This document shows positions 24,081 through 34,700 of a stretch of 64,000 nt of DNA, in pieces. The notes beneath the pieces were generated by a model. It made no database searches. It was not told the origin of the DNA and saw nothing but the letters and a program-made list of their open reading frames with translations. This DNA comes from JALEFZ01 sp039817415. Lineage in GTDB: Bacteria > Bacteroidota > Bacteroidia > J057. The first letter of the stretch is position 1. The number at the start of each line of letters is the position of its first letter. Location: positions 389,582-453,581 of the forward strand of contig JBCBVV010000001.1 of assembly GCA_039817415.1 (NCBI GenBank), given 5' to 3'. The position numbers and the translations under genes were made by a program.

Positions 24081-24746
24081 ATGCCATTTCTAGAAGGATA
24101 TTTAGTGGGTCTTGCTTTTATTGGATTTTTTGGCCCCGTGTTTTTTACACTCTTGTACAGCACCCTGGAATATGGTTGGAGATCCGGCCTAGCAGTGGTG
24201 TTGGGAATTTTTACAGGAGATGTGTTGGGTGTGATGGTTCTTGAATTTTTTGGAATCAAAGATCTTATCATCCAACCACAAAACATGTGGTACATCGGCA
24301 TTGTCGGTGGGGTCCTGATTATAGCCTTGGGCATCAAATTTTGTTTCCGACCTGGAAGCAAGACAGAAAGCGTGAAGAAGCTCAAAGCAGGGAATTACCT
24401 TGGGTTCTACACGCAAGGCTTCCTGATAAACTTCGTTAATCCCTTTTTATTTGCGGTTTGGCTCCTTCTCATGGCAGGAGCGACTAGCACCTATGGAACC
24501 GGAACGACCTATTATTGGTTTCTAGCAGGTGTACTGCTAGGCATACCTACACAGGATGCGAGTAAGGTTCTGCTCGCTCATAGAATCAAATATCTGCTAA
24601 ATTCTACCTGGTTGGGATGGATTTACAGAATTGTTGGGGTAATTTTAGTCGTCTTCGGCGTTTGGCTGATGATCAAAACCAATGAGAATCCTGATATCAC
24701 CCAATGGGAATCACCGCATCCTACTACATTGAAAGACTCTCCCTAA
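24081..24746 (+). CDS. LysE-family amino acid/metabolite exporter
   Basis: A 221-aa inner-membrane transporter with about six helices. ATG 24081 (MPFLEGYLVGLAFIGFFGPVFF) places the conserved Gly-Pro of the first helix at the usual position; the longer frame from 24030 adds a polar segment. GIFTGDVLGVMVLEFFG, QGFLINFVNPFLFAVWL and the last helix RIVGVILVVFGVWLMI match LysE/RhtB proteins, which export amino acids or related solutes. The substrate is unknown. The last 43 bp overlap the start of the cupin gene in another frame, which suggests translational coupling. Confidence 0.85.
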   Translation: MPFLEGYLVGLAFIGFFGPVFFTLLYSTLEYGWRSGLAVVLGIFTGDVLGVMVLEFFGIKDLIIQPQNMWYIGIVGGVLIIALGIKFCFRPGSKTESVKKLKAGNYLGFYTQGFLINFVNPFLFAVWLLLMAGATSTYGTGTTYYWFLAGVLLGIPTQDASKVLLAHRIKYLLNSTWLGWIYRIVGVILVVFGVWLMIKTNENPDITQWESPHPTTLKDSP

Positions 24747-25216
24747 TCGAGCATCCAGAAGGAGGGTACTTTGCCGAAGTCTATCGCTCAGAAGAGGAAA
24801 TCCCCGAAGAAACACTGCCTGAAAGATACCATGGAAAGCGCTCCTTTTCCACCTCCATTTATTTCCTGATCACTTCTGAAAAATTCTCAGCCTTCCATCA
24901 AGTCAATAGCGATGAAGGATGGCATTATTACACAGGAAATGCTCCTATCCACTTGCATACCCTTTCCCCAAAAGGAGAACTCAAGACCATTAAGCTTGGC
25001 CCCAATCTCGCCCAAGGAGAGCAATTTCAATACGTTGTACCCGCCAATCACTGGTTTGCGGCTGAAGTTCCTGGAGAAGATACCTTTGCTCTGGTAGGAT
25101 GTACCGTAGCCCCTGGATTTGACTTTGCGGACTTTGAACTGGCAGAAAGGGAGCCCTTGAAAATCGCTTTTCCAGCACATCAGGGGATCATTTCTCGCTT
25201 GACAAGGGTAGACTGA
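24704..25216 (+). CDS. Cupin_5 (DUF985) family protein
   Basis: A 170-aa protein with a double-stranded beta-helix fold. ASYYIERLSLIEHPEGGYFAEVYRS is the family's characteristic N-terminus. Later blocks are STSIYFLITSEKFSAFHQVNSDEGWHYYTG, with cupin-like His residues, and LVGCTVAPGFDFADFELAER at the end. The cellular role of DUF985 proteins is unclear; structures resemble sugar-nucleotide or small-molecule binding cupins. Its start overlaps the LysE gene by 43 bp, so the two are cotranscribed and may act on the same metabolite. Confidence 0.88.
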   Translation: MGITASYYIERLSLIEHPEGGYFAEVYRSEEEIPEETLPERYHGKRSFSTSIYFLITSEKFSAFHQVNSDEGWHYYTGNAPIHLHTLSPKGELKTIKLGPNLAQGEQFQYVVPANHWFAAEVPGEDTFALVGCTVAPGFDFADFELAEREPLKIAFPAHQGIISRLTRVD

Positions 25217-25236
25217 ATGATTGCCCCCCTTAGCAT

Positions 25237-25266
25237 AAAAAAGGGCCATCCCTTGCGGAACAGCCC
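25237..25266 (-). terminator. Intrinsic terminator after the GH3 gene
   Basis: On the minus strand, arms GGGCTGTTCC and GGGATGGCCC pair over 10 bp with three G-U wobbles. They enclose a GCAA tetraloop and are followed by six T. It lies 24 nt after the beta-glucosidase stop codon. Confidence 0.82.
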
Positions 25267-25289
25267 ATTTATTCAAAAGGGTTTGTTTA

Positions 25290-27542
25290 CTACTTCAACT
25301 CAAACTCAACTTTTTCTTCACCGACCATCACCTCAAACATCCCCTCTTCCAATGTCCATTCGTTTTCGACCCCAATAAAGGACAATTCAGATGGTAGGAT
25401 GGTAAAGGTCAGGTCCTTGCTTTCACCTGCCATGAGTAGCACTTTATCAAAGGCTCTCAATCTCTTAACAGGAGGAGTAATGCTAGCAACTTTATCCCTC
25501 ACATATACCATAACAACCTCTTCACCGGCAACTTTACCTGTGTTTTTCACTTTAACAGAAACTTCGATTGGGTCATTTTTGCGATAGGATTTTGCGTTCA
25601 GTTTCAAGCCTGAGGTCTCAAAGGTGGTATAACTAAGTCCATGCCCAAATTCAAACTGGGGTGAGAAACCCAAGGGCCCTACCCTATCTGTACCTTTGTG
25701 ATCATAGACAATAAGGTCATTTGAAGATCTTGGATAAGTAATAGGAAGCTTACCACTAGGATTAATATTGCCAAATAGTAAGTCAGAAATAGCGATTCCT
25801 CCCTCATCTCCAGGCAGCAGGGCAATCACGATTCCATCCAATTCCTCTTCAATCATAGATATGATTCTTGGACGCCCTTCGGTCATCACTGCTACCATTG
25901 GCTTTCCTGTTTTGGCCAAGGCTTTCACCAATCTCTGTTGGGCCAATGGAAGGTTCATGCTGGGTCTGTCTCCTGGTGTTTCAGTGTAGGACATTTCTCC
26001 CAAACAAAGGACAATCACATCGGACTTCTTAGCCGCTTTAACTGCTGCCTTGATGTTAACCTCATCATTGATGGAGGTTCCTTGCACATATTTCACATTG
26101 CCTTCCCCGATTTCTGCTTGAATAGCTTGAAGGATATTCTTCTTGCCTTTGGTCTGACGGCTGGCATCATCTCCCTGCCAATTGTGTGTCCAACCCCCAT
26201 TCAGTGGGATAAGAGAATTAGCCGTTGGTCCTGTAACGAGAACACGGGAAGTTTTTTTCAAAGGCAGTACCTTGTCATTGTTTTTGGCTAATACGAGTGC
26301 ATCTCTAGCAGCATTCAGACATAGATTTGACCATTCTTCTGCTCCCCAATCTGTGTATTCCATCTTTGGCGTGGGGTTCTCAAACAATCCCAGGCGGAAT
26401 TTCAAGGTCAGAATTCTCGTAACTGCCTCATCAATACGAGACATGGGTACTTTTCCTTCCTCCACAAGCTCTTTGAGAAGTTTAGGAAACTCAATGTCTA
26501 CAGGCGTCATGCTCATGTCGATTCCTGCATTGACAGCCATTCGAATGGCATCTTTGTAGTCTTTCGCCACTCCATGTCGTTGATACAGATAATGAATATC
26601 CGCCCAGTCAGAAACAGCCAGTCCTTCAAATCCCATGTCTTTACGCAATAGGTCAGTTAGAATGGCCTTGTTGGCGTGAACGGGAATACCATTCATTTCG
26701 CCTGAACAGATCATAATGGTTGAGGCCCCTGCATCTACTGCGGCCTGAAAGGTCGGAACGAAATATTCTCTTAGTTGTCTTTCTGGAATCCATGCTTGGG
26801 TACGGTCTTTTCCTCTTAAGGTCGTGGAATAGCCAAGGAAGTGCTTCATACAACTGGCCACCTGCGTTTCGTCCTTCAGATCATCGCCTTCGAATCCCTG
26901 CACGAAGGCTTCTCCCATTCTACTTGCCAAGAAAACATCTTCTCCGAATGTCTCCCATAGTCTTGGCCAGCGTGCATCACGTCCAATATCCAAAACGGGA
27001 GCAAATGTCCAAGGAATATAGGAGGCTCTACACTGGTAGGCTGTCATTTGTGCCAGTTGCTTGGCTAAATTGGGGTCAAACGTAGCAGCCAGCCCAATTT
27101 GCTGTGGATGAAGGTTTGCCCCTTCTGTATAGTTGACTCCATGGATCGCATCAATGCCATACAGGACGGGAATACCACTTTCCTTTTCCGTAGTAGCAAT
27201 GCGCTGAATGGTCGTGATGATCTCTCTCCAATGCTCCAAGGAATATTCATGACCCGAACAGTTAAGGACAGAGCCTACGCGGTATTTGACGAGGGCTTCT
27301 CTCAACTTAGCACTATCCAATCTATGTGGATCAGGTACATTATAAGGCTCCCCAACTGATATGACATCCAGGGTGACCTGGGTCATCTCTCCGACCTTAT
27401 CCATTAGGTCCATTTTAGCTAAAAGCTCCTTGACTTTCTTTGCAATCTCCTGATCTTCAGATGGTATCGCTGGTTCGGGAGTCCAGCCCACAAGCAAAGT
27501 AAGTGCTGCCAGGAATCCCAGCAGAAATAAAATTCTACGCAT
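25290..27542 (-). CDS. bglX: Glycoside hydrolase family 3 beta-glucosidase
   Basis: An exported GH3 enzyme of 750 aa that removes non-reducing terminal beta-D-glucose (or related sugars) from oligosaccharides, presumably in the periplasm. ATG 27542 gives a hydrophobic signal (MRRILFLLGFLAALTLLVGW); the upstream TTG 27593 does not. Domain order is the TIM barrel (about 35-370), the alpha/beta sandwich (about 400-610) and a fibronectin III-like domain (about 665-745). KHFLGY binds substrate, and the nucleophile is Asp312 in LAVSDWADIHYL. Length and order match BglX. It is monocistronic, ends in a terminator, and is about 8 kb from the nearest SusC/SusD pair. Confidence 0.94.
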   Translation of the reverse strand: MRRILFLLGFLAALTLLVGWTPEPAIPSEDQEIAKKVKELLAKMDLMDKVGEMTQVTLDVISVGEPYNVPDPHRLDSAKLREALVKYRVGSVLNCSGHEYSLEHWREIITTIQRIATTEKESGIPVLYGIDAIHGVNYTEGANLHPQQIGLAATFDPNLAKQLAQMTAYQCRASYIPWTFAPVLDIGRDARWPRLWETFGEDVFLASRMGEAFVQGFEGDDLKDETQVASCMKHFLGYSTTLRGKDRTQAWIPERQLREYFVPTFQAAVDAGASTIMICSGEMNGIPVHANKAILTDLLRKDMGFEGLAVSDWADIHYLYQRHGVAKDYKDAIRMAVNAGIDMSMTPVDIEFPKLLKELVEEGKVPMSRIDEAVTRILTLKFRLGLFENPTPKMEYTDWGAEEWSNLCLNAARDALVLAKNNDKVLPLKKTSRVLVTGPTANSLIPLNGGWTHNWQGDDASRQTKGKKNILQAIQAEIGEGNVKYVQGTSINDEVNIKAAVKAAKKSDVIVLCLGEMSYTETPGDRPSMNLPLAQQRLVKALAKTGKPMVAVMTEGRPRIISMIEEELDGIVIALLPGDEGGIAISDLLFGNINPSGKLPITYPRSSNDLIVYDHKGTDRVGPLGFSPQFEFGHGLSYTTFETSGLKLNAKSYRKNDPIEVSVKVKNTGKVAGEEVVMVYVRDKVASITPPVKRLRAFDKVLLMAGESKDLTFTILPSELSFIGVENEWTLEEGMFEVMVGEEKVEFELK

Positions 27543-27722
27543 CTCTTTAGTAGTAGGTTGAAATAAGTTGAAATGGTCTACACCTTCTTTCAATGTATAA
27601 AAAAGGGCAGAGTAAGCAGTCCTGAAGATAATACGGCATCAATTTGTAAGAAAAAAATACTGAACTACTTTCCTTTCGCAAGCAGAACAAACTGAATGTT
27701 GATAAGACATGGATATCCCTTT

Positions 27723-27754
27723 TTGCTTGCTCTCAAGGGGTTCCTTAATTTAGA
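27723..27754 (+). promoter_or_regulatory. Promoter of holA (TTTG-N20-TAATTTAG)
   Basis: A TTTG (27723-27726) and TAATTTAG (27747-27754, two-part match to TAnnTTTG with one mismatch) are separated by 20 nt. The -7 element ends 3 nt before the ATG of holA at 27758, predicting a leaderless or nearly leaderless message. Confidence 0.55.
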
Positions 27755-27757
27755 GCT

Positions 27758-28774
27758 ATGGATTTCAGGAGTATCATGTCGGATATCAAAGCAGGTAAGA
27801 TCAAACCTGTTTACTATCTACATGGAGAAGAAGGTTTTTTCATTGACAAGATCGTCAAAGCCCTAGATGAACCCGGCGTCGTCCTGAATCCAGGAGAAGA
27901 GTCTTTCAACCGAGAGGTTCTTTATGGACCTGATACCAATATTTCCAAAATTGTAAATGCCTGTCGAAGTTTCCCCATGATGGCCACCCACAGATTGGTG
28001 ATCCTAAAAGAAGCTCATCGACTCAACAAGGCAGACAATGAAAAACTGACCAAGTACCTAGAACAAGCTGTCGCTTCCACGGTTTTCATCATGGTGTACA
28101 AAGACCGTAAAGCAGGCCTAAACAAGGCTGGTGTAGCTGCGGTGAAGAAGGTTGGGGTAGATTTTCATGCCAAGAAACTCTATGAAAGAGATGTACAAGG
28201 AGTCGTAGATGGTATGCTAAAGGACAGTGGATTTCAGCTAGAGCCTGGCCTCGCCTCCATCTTGGTTACCAATCTCGGACTCAACCTCAACTTGATCGAG
28301 AATGAGCTTGACAAGATGTTCGTTCTCCTCAAAGCCACCAAGCAAAGCAAGCTTAGCAAAGAATTCGTCTACGAAATGATCAATGTAGACAAAGAGTTCA
28401 ATGTGTTCGAATTGGTCAATGCCCTCAGCCTGAGACAATCCAACAGGGCCCATATGATCATCGATCGGCTTAGTCGAAATACCAAGATCAATCCACCCAC
28501 CTTAGTTGTCAGCGGTCTTTTTAGGTTTTTCCACCACGTAGCCTTGGTACACAAGTTTCGGTTCCGAGACGCCAATTCTATCAAGGACCAGCTTAAGGTC
28601 AACTACTTTCAAGCCAAAGACTACCTTGCTGGTAGCCAGAAATATGATCTTGCTCGCACCTACAGAAACCTTGGTTTTATCGAAGAAACTGATCGCATGC
28701 TAAAGGGTATGATCCCCAGCCATATGGATGCTCGGCACCTCTTAAAGACCTTGGTCTGGAAAATCATGTTATAA
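27758..28774 (+). CDS. holA: DNA polymerase III delta subunit
   Basis: A clamp-loader subunit of 338 aa that opens the beta sliding clamp. The N-terminal AAA+-like domain begins KIKPVYYLHGEEGFFIDKIVKAL, followed by CRSFPMMATHRLVILKEAHRL and EQAVASTVFIMVYKDRKAGL. The middle and C-terminal helical parts include LVTNLGLNLNLIENELDKM and the collar domain ending LKTLVWKIML. As in other delta subunits there is no functional Walker A. The gene stands alone, and the start is set by the promoter directly upstream. Confidence 0.93.
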   Translation: MDFRSIMSDIKAGKIKPVYYLHGEEGFFIDKIVKALDEPGVVLNPGEESFNREVLYGPDTNISKIVNACRSFPMMATHRLVILKEAHRLNKADNEKLTKYLEQAVASTVFIMVYKDRKAGLNKAGVAAVKKVGVDFHAKKLYERDVQGVVDGMLKDSGFQLEPGLASILVTNLGLNLNLIENELDKMFVLLKATKQSKLSKEFVYEMINVDKEFNVFELVNALSLRQSNRAHMIIDRLSRNTKINPPTLVVSGLFRFFHHVALVHKFRFRDANSIKDQLKVNYFQAKDYLAGSQKYDLARTYRNLGFIEETDRMLKGMIPSHMDARHLLKTLVWKIML

Positions 28775-28887
28775 TCGCCTTTTAGCCAACTCCTATCTTA
28801 CATTTATCGTCATTTCCCTATAAGCAAATCTTCCCTTTGCGAAATCTGTTCATATTTATGTAAGTTCGAGCCACTAAGTAAGATCCT

Positions 28888-29607
28888 ATGAAACGATTCC
28901 TACTCTTAACATTTTTGCTGTCTATCAGCTTCTTTGTTTTCGCACAAAATAGCCCGTGGAATGTATCCCTTCAGCTAGGCTATAACGGGTCAAGAGTTAA
29001 TCCCAGTCCCTACAACTTCAGCATTGATAGTATCTTCAATGCCACCAATACCTTCGATGGAGAAAGTCTTTCTCCTGCCAGATGGGGGCTTGGACCGACA
29101 GCCAGCATTGCCTTTCACAGAGGAAGGGCTAGTTTCAGGCTACACAGCCGATTGTTTTTTACCCAATCCAATGCCAACATCATCGAAAATGGTATCACCA
29201 ATCGCGTTGATGTAAGCTTCTGGGGAGGGTCTATTAGTGGAGAGATTACCTCTCTATTGATTGATATTACCGATTATTTTGGATTCTATGTGGGTGCGGG
29301 CATCAGCGGAAACTACTTTGAGTCGGGTTACGCCAATGTTCCTTTAAGCTCCTTTGAACAAGATGACCCTCTGAATATTGCCACCCAAAACTGGCAAGTA
29401 GGCTTTAAACTTCATACCCCTTTTAGGGTGATTATTCCAGATGCTCATGTGGGTGTTTCTCTCGAGCCCTATGTGATGGTATTCTTCTCTACCCTAAATT
29501 TGGATGATTTCAATACAGGGCTGAATGGGATCTCCCCGAGAGACTTTGTAGATTCGATGGATCACTTTGGAGCCTTGCTATCTGTGATGTTCTTCCTGAA
29601 TCGATAA
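28888..29607 (+). CDS. Predicted outer-membrane beta-barrel protein
   Basis: A 239-aa exported protein. A signal peptide (MKRFLLLTFLLSISFFVFAQ) is followed by alternating amphipathic strands: WNVSLQLGYNGSRVN, GPTASIAFHRGRASFRLHSRLFF, YFGFYVGAGISGNYF, WQVGFKLHTPFRVII and HVGVSLEPYVMVFF. The C-terminus ends in LLSVMFFLNR. This fits a small barrel of the outer-membrane protein beta-barrel type. Specific function is unknown. It is followed by a bidirectional hairpin that separates it from the convergent PD40 gene. Confidence 0.75.
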   Translation: MKRFLLLTFLLSISFFVFAQNSPWNVSLQLGYNGSRVNPSPYNFSIDSIFNATNTFDGESLSPARWGLGPTASIAFHRGRASFRLHSRLFFTQSNANIIENGITNRVDVSFWGGSISGEITSLLIDITDYFGFYVGAGISGNYFESGYANVPLSSFEQDDPLNIATQNWQVGFKLHTPFRVIIPDAHVGVSLEPYVMVFFSTLNLDDFNTGLNGISPRDFVDSMDHFGALLSVMFFLNR

Positions 29608-29637
29608 GGCGAAAGGAGAATCCTTCAAAAACTGAAC

Positions 29638-29672
29638 AAAAGAGCCATCCCCAAAAGTAGGATGGCTCTTTT
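29638..29672 (+). terminator. Bidirectional intrinsic terminator
   Basis: Perfect arms AAGAGCCATCC (29640-29650) and GGATGGCTCTT (29660-29670) with A- and T-rich flanks. It lies between the convergent barrel gene and PD40 gene and can serve both strands. Confidence 0.85.
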
Positions 29673-29695
29673 GTAAGCTTGATAGGCTTAATTTC

Positions 29696-30571
29696 TCAAG
29701 GCTTATCTCCTTGATAGGCTACTAGGGCAATATATTTCCCATCCTGGCTCATGGCTACCCGATAAAACTTTCCAATTCCAGGTTCGCCAATTTTGCGCCA
29801 GTTGGTTCCCTTGTAAGGATCACGAATATAAAGAGCTTCACCATCCCCCATCAGGACCTTGCCATCTGGTGTCCAACAAAAGTCTTCTTGGAAAGGAAGG
29901 CTTGGACAGAGCTTTTTGCTTTCTCCACTTGATGGATGCCATGCCATGATAAACCAATTTCCCTCACTTTCCTTTCTGATATAGGTCAAGGTATCTGTCT
30001 GCACCTGCTGAATCAGCGTCCTTCCTATGCTTTGGTCGACAACTTTAGGTTTCTGGCGTTTTCTATGAGTCTTTTGTAGGGTGAAAGGATCAGTCAGGAT
30101 AAACATACCAAGCTTCTTCTTGCCATACCAAGAGTAATAACCGATGCTATCAATCTTAGGCATCAATACCTTCCCAAAGGCATTCTTCTCAATGGGAAAG
30201 TACCATAACCTCTGCTTGTTATCCTCCTCAACTGTAACTACAGAAAAGTGCTTGCCCTTCGGCATGACCTTGGGGGAATATTCACTACGTTTTTTGGTTT
30301 CAGTCAGGCGGGTAGAGGTTCCGCTTTGAATATTGTAGCGATACACATCTGTCTGGCCTTTGCTATCAGCAGATACGTATAAAATTCCTTGGTTATCTGG
30401 CATAAAAAAGGGCTGGTTGTCATAGCCTTTTCTCGGCGTGATATTTTTCGCCTGAGAAAGGGAATAGGAATCTCCCTCCTGAGATACTTTGATAAGATAA
30501 ATATCTGTTTCAGGCTGGGCAGATAAGAGACCGATTCCCAAGCCTGTGATCAGCAATAGCAGTCGTTTCAT
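29696..30571 (-). CDS. Exported TolB-like PD40 beta-propeller protein
   Basis: A 291-aa secreted protein with signal peptide MKRLLLLITGLGIGLLSAQ. It has WD40-like PD40 repeats of the TolB type: KGYDNQPFFMPDNQGILYVSADSKGQTDVYRYNI, RSEYSPKVMPKGKHFSVVTVE, and EDFCWTPDGKVLMGDGEALYI followed by FYRVAMSQDGKYIALVA. At about 290 aa it is a propeller only, without the TolB N-terminal domain or an OmpA tail. It probably acts as a periplasmic binding scaffold; no partner is adjacent. Confidence 0.8.
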   Translation of the reverse strand: MKRLLLLITGLGIGLLSAQPETDIYLIKVSQEGDSYSLSQAKNITPRKGYDNQPFFMPDNQGILYVSADSKGQTDVYRYNIQSGTSTRLTETKKRSEYSPKVMPKGKHFSVVTVEEDNKQRLWYFPIEKNAFGKVLMPKIDSIGYYSWYGKKKLGMFILTDPFTLQKTHRKRQKPKVVDQSIGRTLIQQVQTDTLTYIRKESEGNWFIMAWHPSSGESKKLCPSLPFQEDFCWTPDGKVLMGDGEALYIRDPYKGTNWRKIGEPGIGKFYRVAMSQDGKYIALVAYQGDKP

Positions 30572-30827
30572 AATGAAAGCGATTATAAATGGATATGTTG
30601 GTTTATGTTCAGTTGAAGCAACTTAACAAGATCAAGGGAAAAAGCCATTATCAGCCTGCTCTCATAGCTTCATCTTATCTGCTGATAGATAAAAACCTGT
30701 GGTTCATAGAGTATACCATATTTGAGTCAACCCAGATAGGCTTATTTACATCTATTAATTTGTAAATTTTGATGAAAGGGAATAGTCGAGAGACTATTTC
30801 ACATTTAACCGTCCATAAAATCCACTT

Positions 30828-31715
30828 ATGAAACTGACTATCAACAACCTGTCCAAGACCTACCCAAATGGGGTAAAGGCCTTGCAGCATGTCAACCTGG
30901 AAATCTCTACCGGGATGTTTGGTTTGTTGGGACCTAATGGGGCAGGAAAATCTACGCTCATGCGTACCCTGGCCACCTTACAGGAAGCTGACGAAGGGAG
31001 CATCACCCTCGGCGAAATAGATGTACTCCGCCAAAAAGATGAAGTAAGAAAGATCCTAGGTTACCTCCCACAGGAATTTGGAGTCTATCCCAAAATTCCT
31101 GCTGATACCTTACTCGACCATTTGGCGGTTTTAAAAGGAATCACCAATACCAAAGAGAGAAAGGAAGTTGTAAAAGCACTTCTCAACAAAACTAATCTGT
31201 GGCAGCATAGAAAAAAGAACCTAGGTACTTACTCTGGCGGCATGCGCCAACGCTTTGGTATCGCTCAAGCCCTCTTAGCCAACCCCAAATTGATCATTGT
31301 AGATGAACCTACTGCAGGCCTTGACCCCGGGGAAAGAAATCGCTTCCACAATTTACTGGTCGAGCTTGGGGAAGAATCTATCGTCATCCTTTCCACCCAC
31401 ATTGTAGATGATGTAAAAGAGCTATGTACAGCCATGGCGGTCATCAACGAGGGACAAATCCTCATGACAGGGAATCCTTTGGATGCCATAGGCAAGCTAG
31501 AAGGAAAGGTATGGAGCAAGTCAGTTGACAAGAGCCAGGTGGCTAGCCTTCAACAACAGTTCCATGTTATTTCTAATAAAATGATAGCAGGGAAACCAGA
31601 AATCCATGTCATCAGTGATACCCAACCTGCAGAAGGTTTTGTATCCACTACCCCCGATCTGGAGGATGTTTACTTCTCTCACATTTTTGCCAAAAAACAA
31701 GCCGTAACCGCCTAA
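30828..31715 (+). CDS. ABC transporter ATP-binding protein
   Basis: A cytoplasmic ATPase subunit of 295 aa. Walker A GPNGAGKST (about residues 36-44), the Q-loop GYLPQEFG, the ABC signature YSGGMRQR, Walker B LIIVDEPTAGLD and the switch histidine in STHIVDD are all intact. The C-terminal 60-70 residues are an accessory region typical of ABC-2 type systems. It lies 10 nt upstream of a giant permease/peptidase gene, so the two form one transporter. The substrate is unknown; in Bacteroidota this pairing is conserved but poorly characterised. Confidence 0.94.
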   Translation: MKLTINNLSKTYPNGVKALQHVNLEISTGMFGLLGPNGAGKSTLMRTLATLQEADEGSITLGEIDVLRQKDEVRKILGYLPQEFGVYPKIPADTLLDHLAVLKGITNTKERKEVVKALLNKTNLWQHRKKNLGTYSGGMRQRFGIAQALLANPKLIIVDEPTAGLDPGERNRFHNLLVELGEESIVILSTHIVDDVKELCTAMAVINEGQILMTGNPLDAIGKLEGKVWSKSVDKSQVASLQQQFHVISNKMIAGKPEIHVISDTQPAEGFVSTTPDLEDVYFSHIFAKKQAVTA

Positions 31716-31725
31716 GCCCTCAGTT

Positions 31726-34700
31726 ATGATTGGAAATATCATTCGTTTCGAACTCAAGTACAGGGCCAAGCGTCCTGATACCTATATCTACTCGGCAGTG
31801 ATGCTTTTGCTATGTTTTCTGGCGATTTACGTAGAAAACGTCAGCATTGGAGGAGCTTCCGGTCAATTGAAAGACGATGCCTCATTCATCGTTACCTTTC
31901 AGATGCTGATTATGTCTGTCCTGAGTATGTTTTTTGGCTCCGCTGTCATGGGGGTACCAGTGCTCAGAGATTATGACCACATGACCTACTCCATGATGTT
32001 TACAGCACCTATCAAGAAGCATGAATACATCATAGGTCGTTTTTTGGGATCACTCATCATCCTATTGATTATTCTGGCTTGTATCCCTTTGGGCTTACTG
32101 CTGGGAAGGATTTTTAGTGTCGCTCTCCCTTGGCCTGGCAGTGATACAGGTAGGTTCCTAGATCAATTACATTTAGAATTTTATTGGAGAGGATTTTGGA
32201 TATTCCTGCTCCCTAATGCGCTGTTCAGTGGGGCCATTTTCTTTATGGGAGGAACCTTAAGTAAAAAGCTTCTATTTGTCTTTGTACAAGGTGTAGGCTT
32301 ATTGACCCTATACCTGATGGCCGGTCAATTGCTTCAAAACATCGACAATAGAGAATTAGCCTCTCTATTAGATCCCTTTGGACTAGCGACCTTTCGACTG
32401 GAAACCCAGTATTGGTCTCTTGCTCAGCAGAATTACCAGCCAGTAGCTTTTGCTGGTAATATCATGTGGAACCGTATTCTTTGGTCTAGCATTGGCTTAC
32501 TATTCTTAGGATTGACCTATTTCTTCTTCAAAGTTTCTCCCCCTTCCTCTAATTCAAGGAAGAAAAAGAAGAAACTCGAAGCTTCTAATGACAGCTTACC
32601 TATGCCAGGAAAGCTAGCCCTGACCTTTAGCGGGTTTCAGGTTCAATTCCAACGTCTGCTTGCCTTGACAAGATTGTATTATAGGGAGATTGTTCGAGCA
32701 ACACCTTTCCTTGGGATTACGATTCTTGGGTTCATTTACATGATGGTGGCCTCCATCAATATCAATGAAGTCTTTGGAAATGCCACTTACCCCACCACCT
32801 ACCTGATTCTTGAATTCTTGGAAGGTTTTGATCTCTTCTTCTTTATCATCGTGGTATTCTACAGTGGTGAATTGATTTGGAGGGAAAGGGATATCAGGAT
32901 GAATCAAATCTACGATACACTTCCCGTTCCTGATGCTCTAGGCTTAGTTAGTAAGTTTCTGGCGTTTGTCTTTGTGCACATAACCCTACTGCTTGGATTG
33001 ATGCTAATGGGCATGTTGATCCAAACCATGAACGGCTACACGAATTACGAAATTGGGATCTATTTGACGACCCTGTTTACGACAAGGTTGAGTTGGCTGG
33101 TACTGTTTACCTTACTTGCCTTCTTCTTACAGGTAATGATCAACCATAAATTTTTGGCGCATGGAATGTTGATTCTCTTTTTCATCACCCTAGGTATTTT
33201 GGGGAATATTGGACTAGAACACTCACTTTTCCAATTCGGTAGTGGAAGATTGGAGTCCTACTCAGATATGAATGTCTTCGATGATTCTTTCCTGGGTTGG
33301 TCATGGTTCAAAGGATATTGGTTTGCCTTCTGTATGATTCTCTTTGGCATTGCGGTGGCTTTCTCGGTCAGAGGGACTGATACTATTCTGAAGACAAGGG
33401 CCAAATTGGCAAGTATGCGCTTTGTAAGACCACTTTTGATCTTCTCCCTTTCAGCTATGGTGCTCTTTGTTTCTAGTGGATTCTACATCTACTACAATAC
33501 CAATGTCATAAACGAGTATCGGACATCAGATGCGCAGGAGGATATACAGGAGAAATACGAACGTGAATTGAAACAGTTTGAATACCTCAACCAGCCGAAA
33601 ATTGTTGAGACCAATGTGAAGGTTGATCTCTTTCCAAAAGACAGAGACTATAAGGTTAATGGGTATTACATCCTAAAAAATCGTTCTCAGGAGCCGATAA
33701 AGGATATCCATGTTCAGATTGGAGGAGCACAAGCGGATATGACCTATGAGGACCTTGAGTTTGTGATGCTGGATTCCATTGGAGGGACGGACTTTAAGGT
33801 GAAGAACTTTTATGAGGATTTTGACTATGGAATATTCACCCTTCCTCGTGCCCTTCAGCCTGGGGATAGCGTCAAAATGATCTTCAGGGGGCATTACGAT
33901 ACCAAAGGATTCAAGGTGGAAGGAGATAGGAACAACCAAATCGTTCGAAATGGTACCTTCTTCAATAACTCCAACTTCCCTATCCTTGGTTATCAATCAA
34001 ACTTTGAACTCTTCAGCGATGATGAGCGCAAAAAGCGTGGTTTACCTGAGAAGGAAAGAAGCCTTGAAAAGAATGACCCAAGAGGACTAACGGAAGGACA
34101 ATTATCCAACAGAACGCGCTTTGAAATCATCATGAGTACCACACCAGATCAGATTGCGATCGCTCCCGGATATCTACAGCGAAAGTGGACGGAAAATGGA
34201 CGTTCTTACTACCATTACAAAATGGATGCTCCCATTTTCAACTTCTATTCCATGATATCTGCACGATATACGATTAAGGAGGATTTTTGGGTAAATCCTG
34301 TTGGAGATACAGTCAAACTTGAGATTTATTATCACAAGGGGCATGAGTACAATCTTGACCGCATGATGCAAGGAATGAGAAACTCATTGGAATACTTCTC
34401 AGATAAATTCTCCCTCTATCAATATCGTCAGATGCGTATCATGGAGTTCCCACGGTATTCTTCCTTTGCACAATCATTTGCTAATACAGTACCTTTTTCC
34501 GAAGGCATTGGATTCATTTTGGACGCGGATGAAAGCGAGGTTGATGTATCCTATTATGTCACATCCCATGAGATGGCGCACCAATGGTGGGGGCATCAGG
34601 TCTGCCCAGCCAATGTAAAAGGAGGAAGCATGATTGTAGAGAGCCTGGCTCAGTACTCAGCCCTTATGTTGATGAAACAGGAATACTCAACTGAGGAGAT

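Noticed and set aside
25290..27542. BglX as a member of the SusC/SusD block (glycan utilisation locus)
   Set aside because: It is monocistronic with its own terminator, about 8 kb from the nearest pair, with holA and an ABC operon between.
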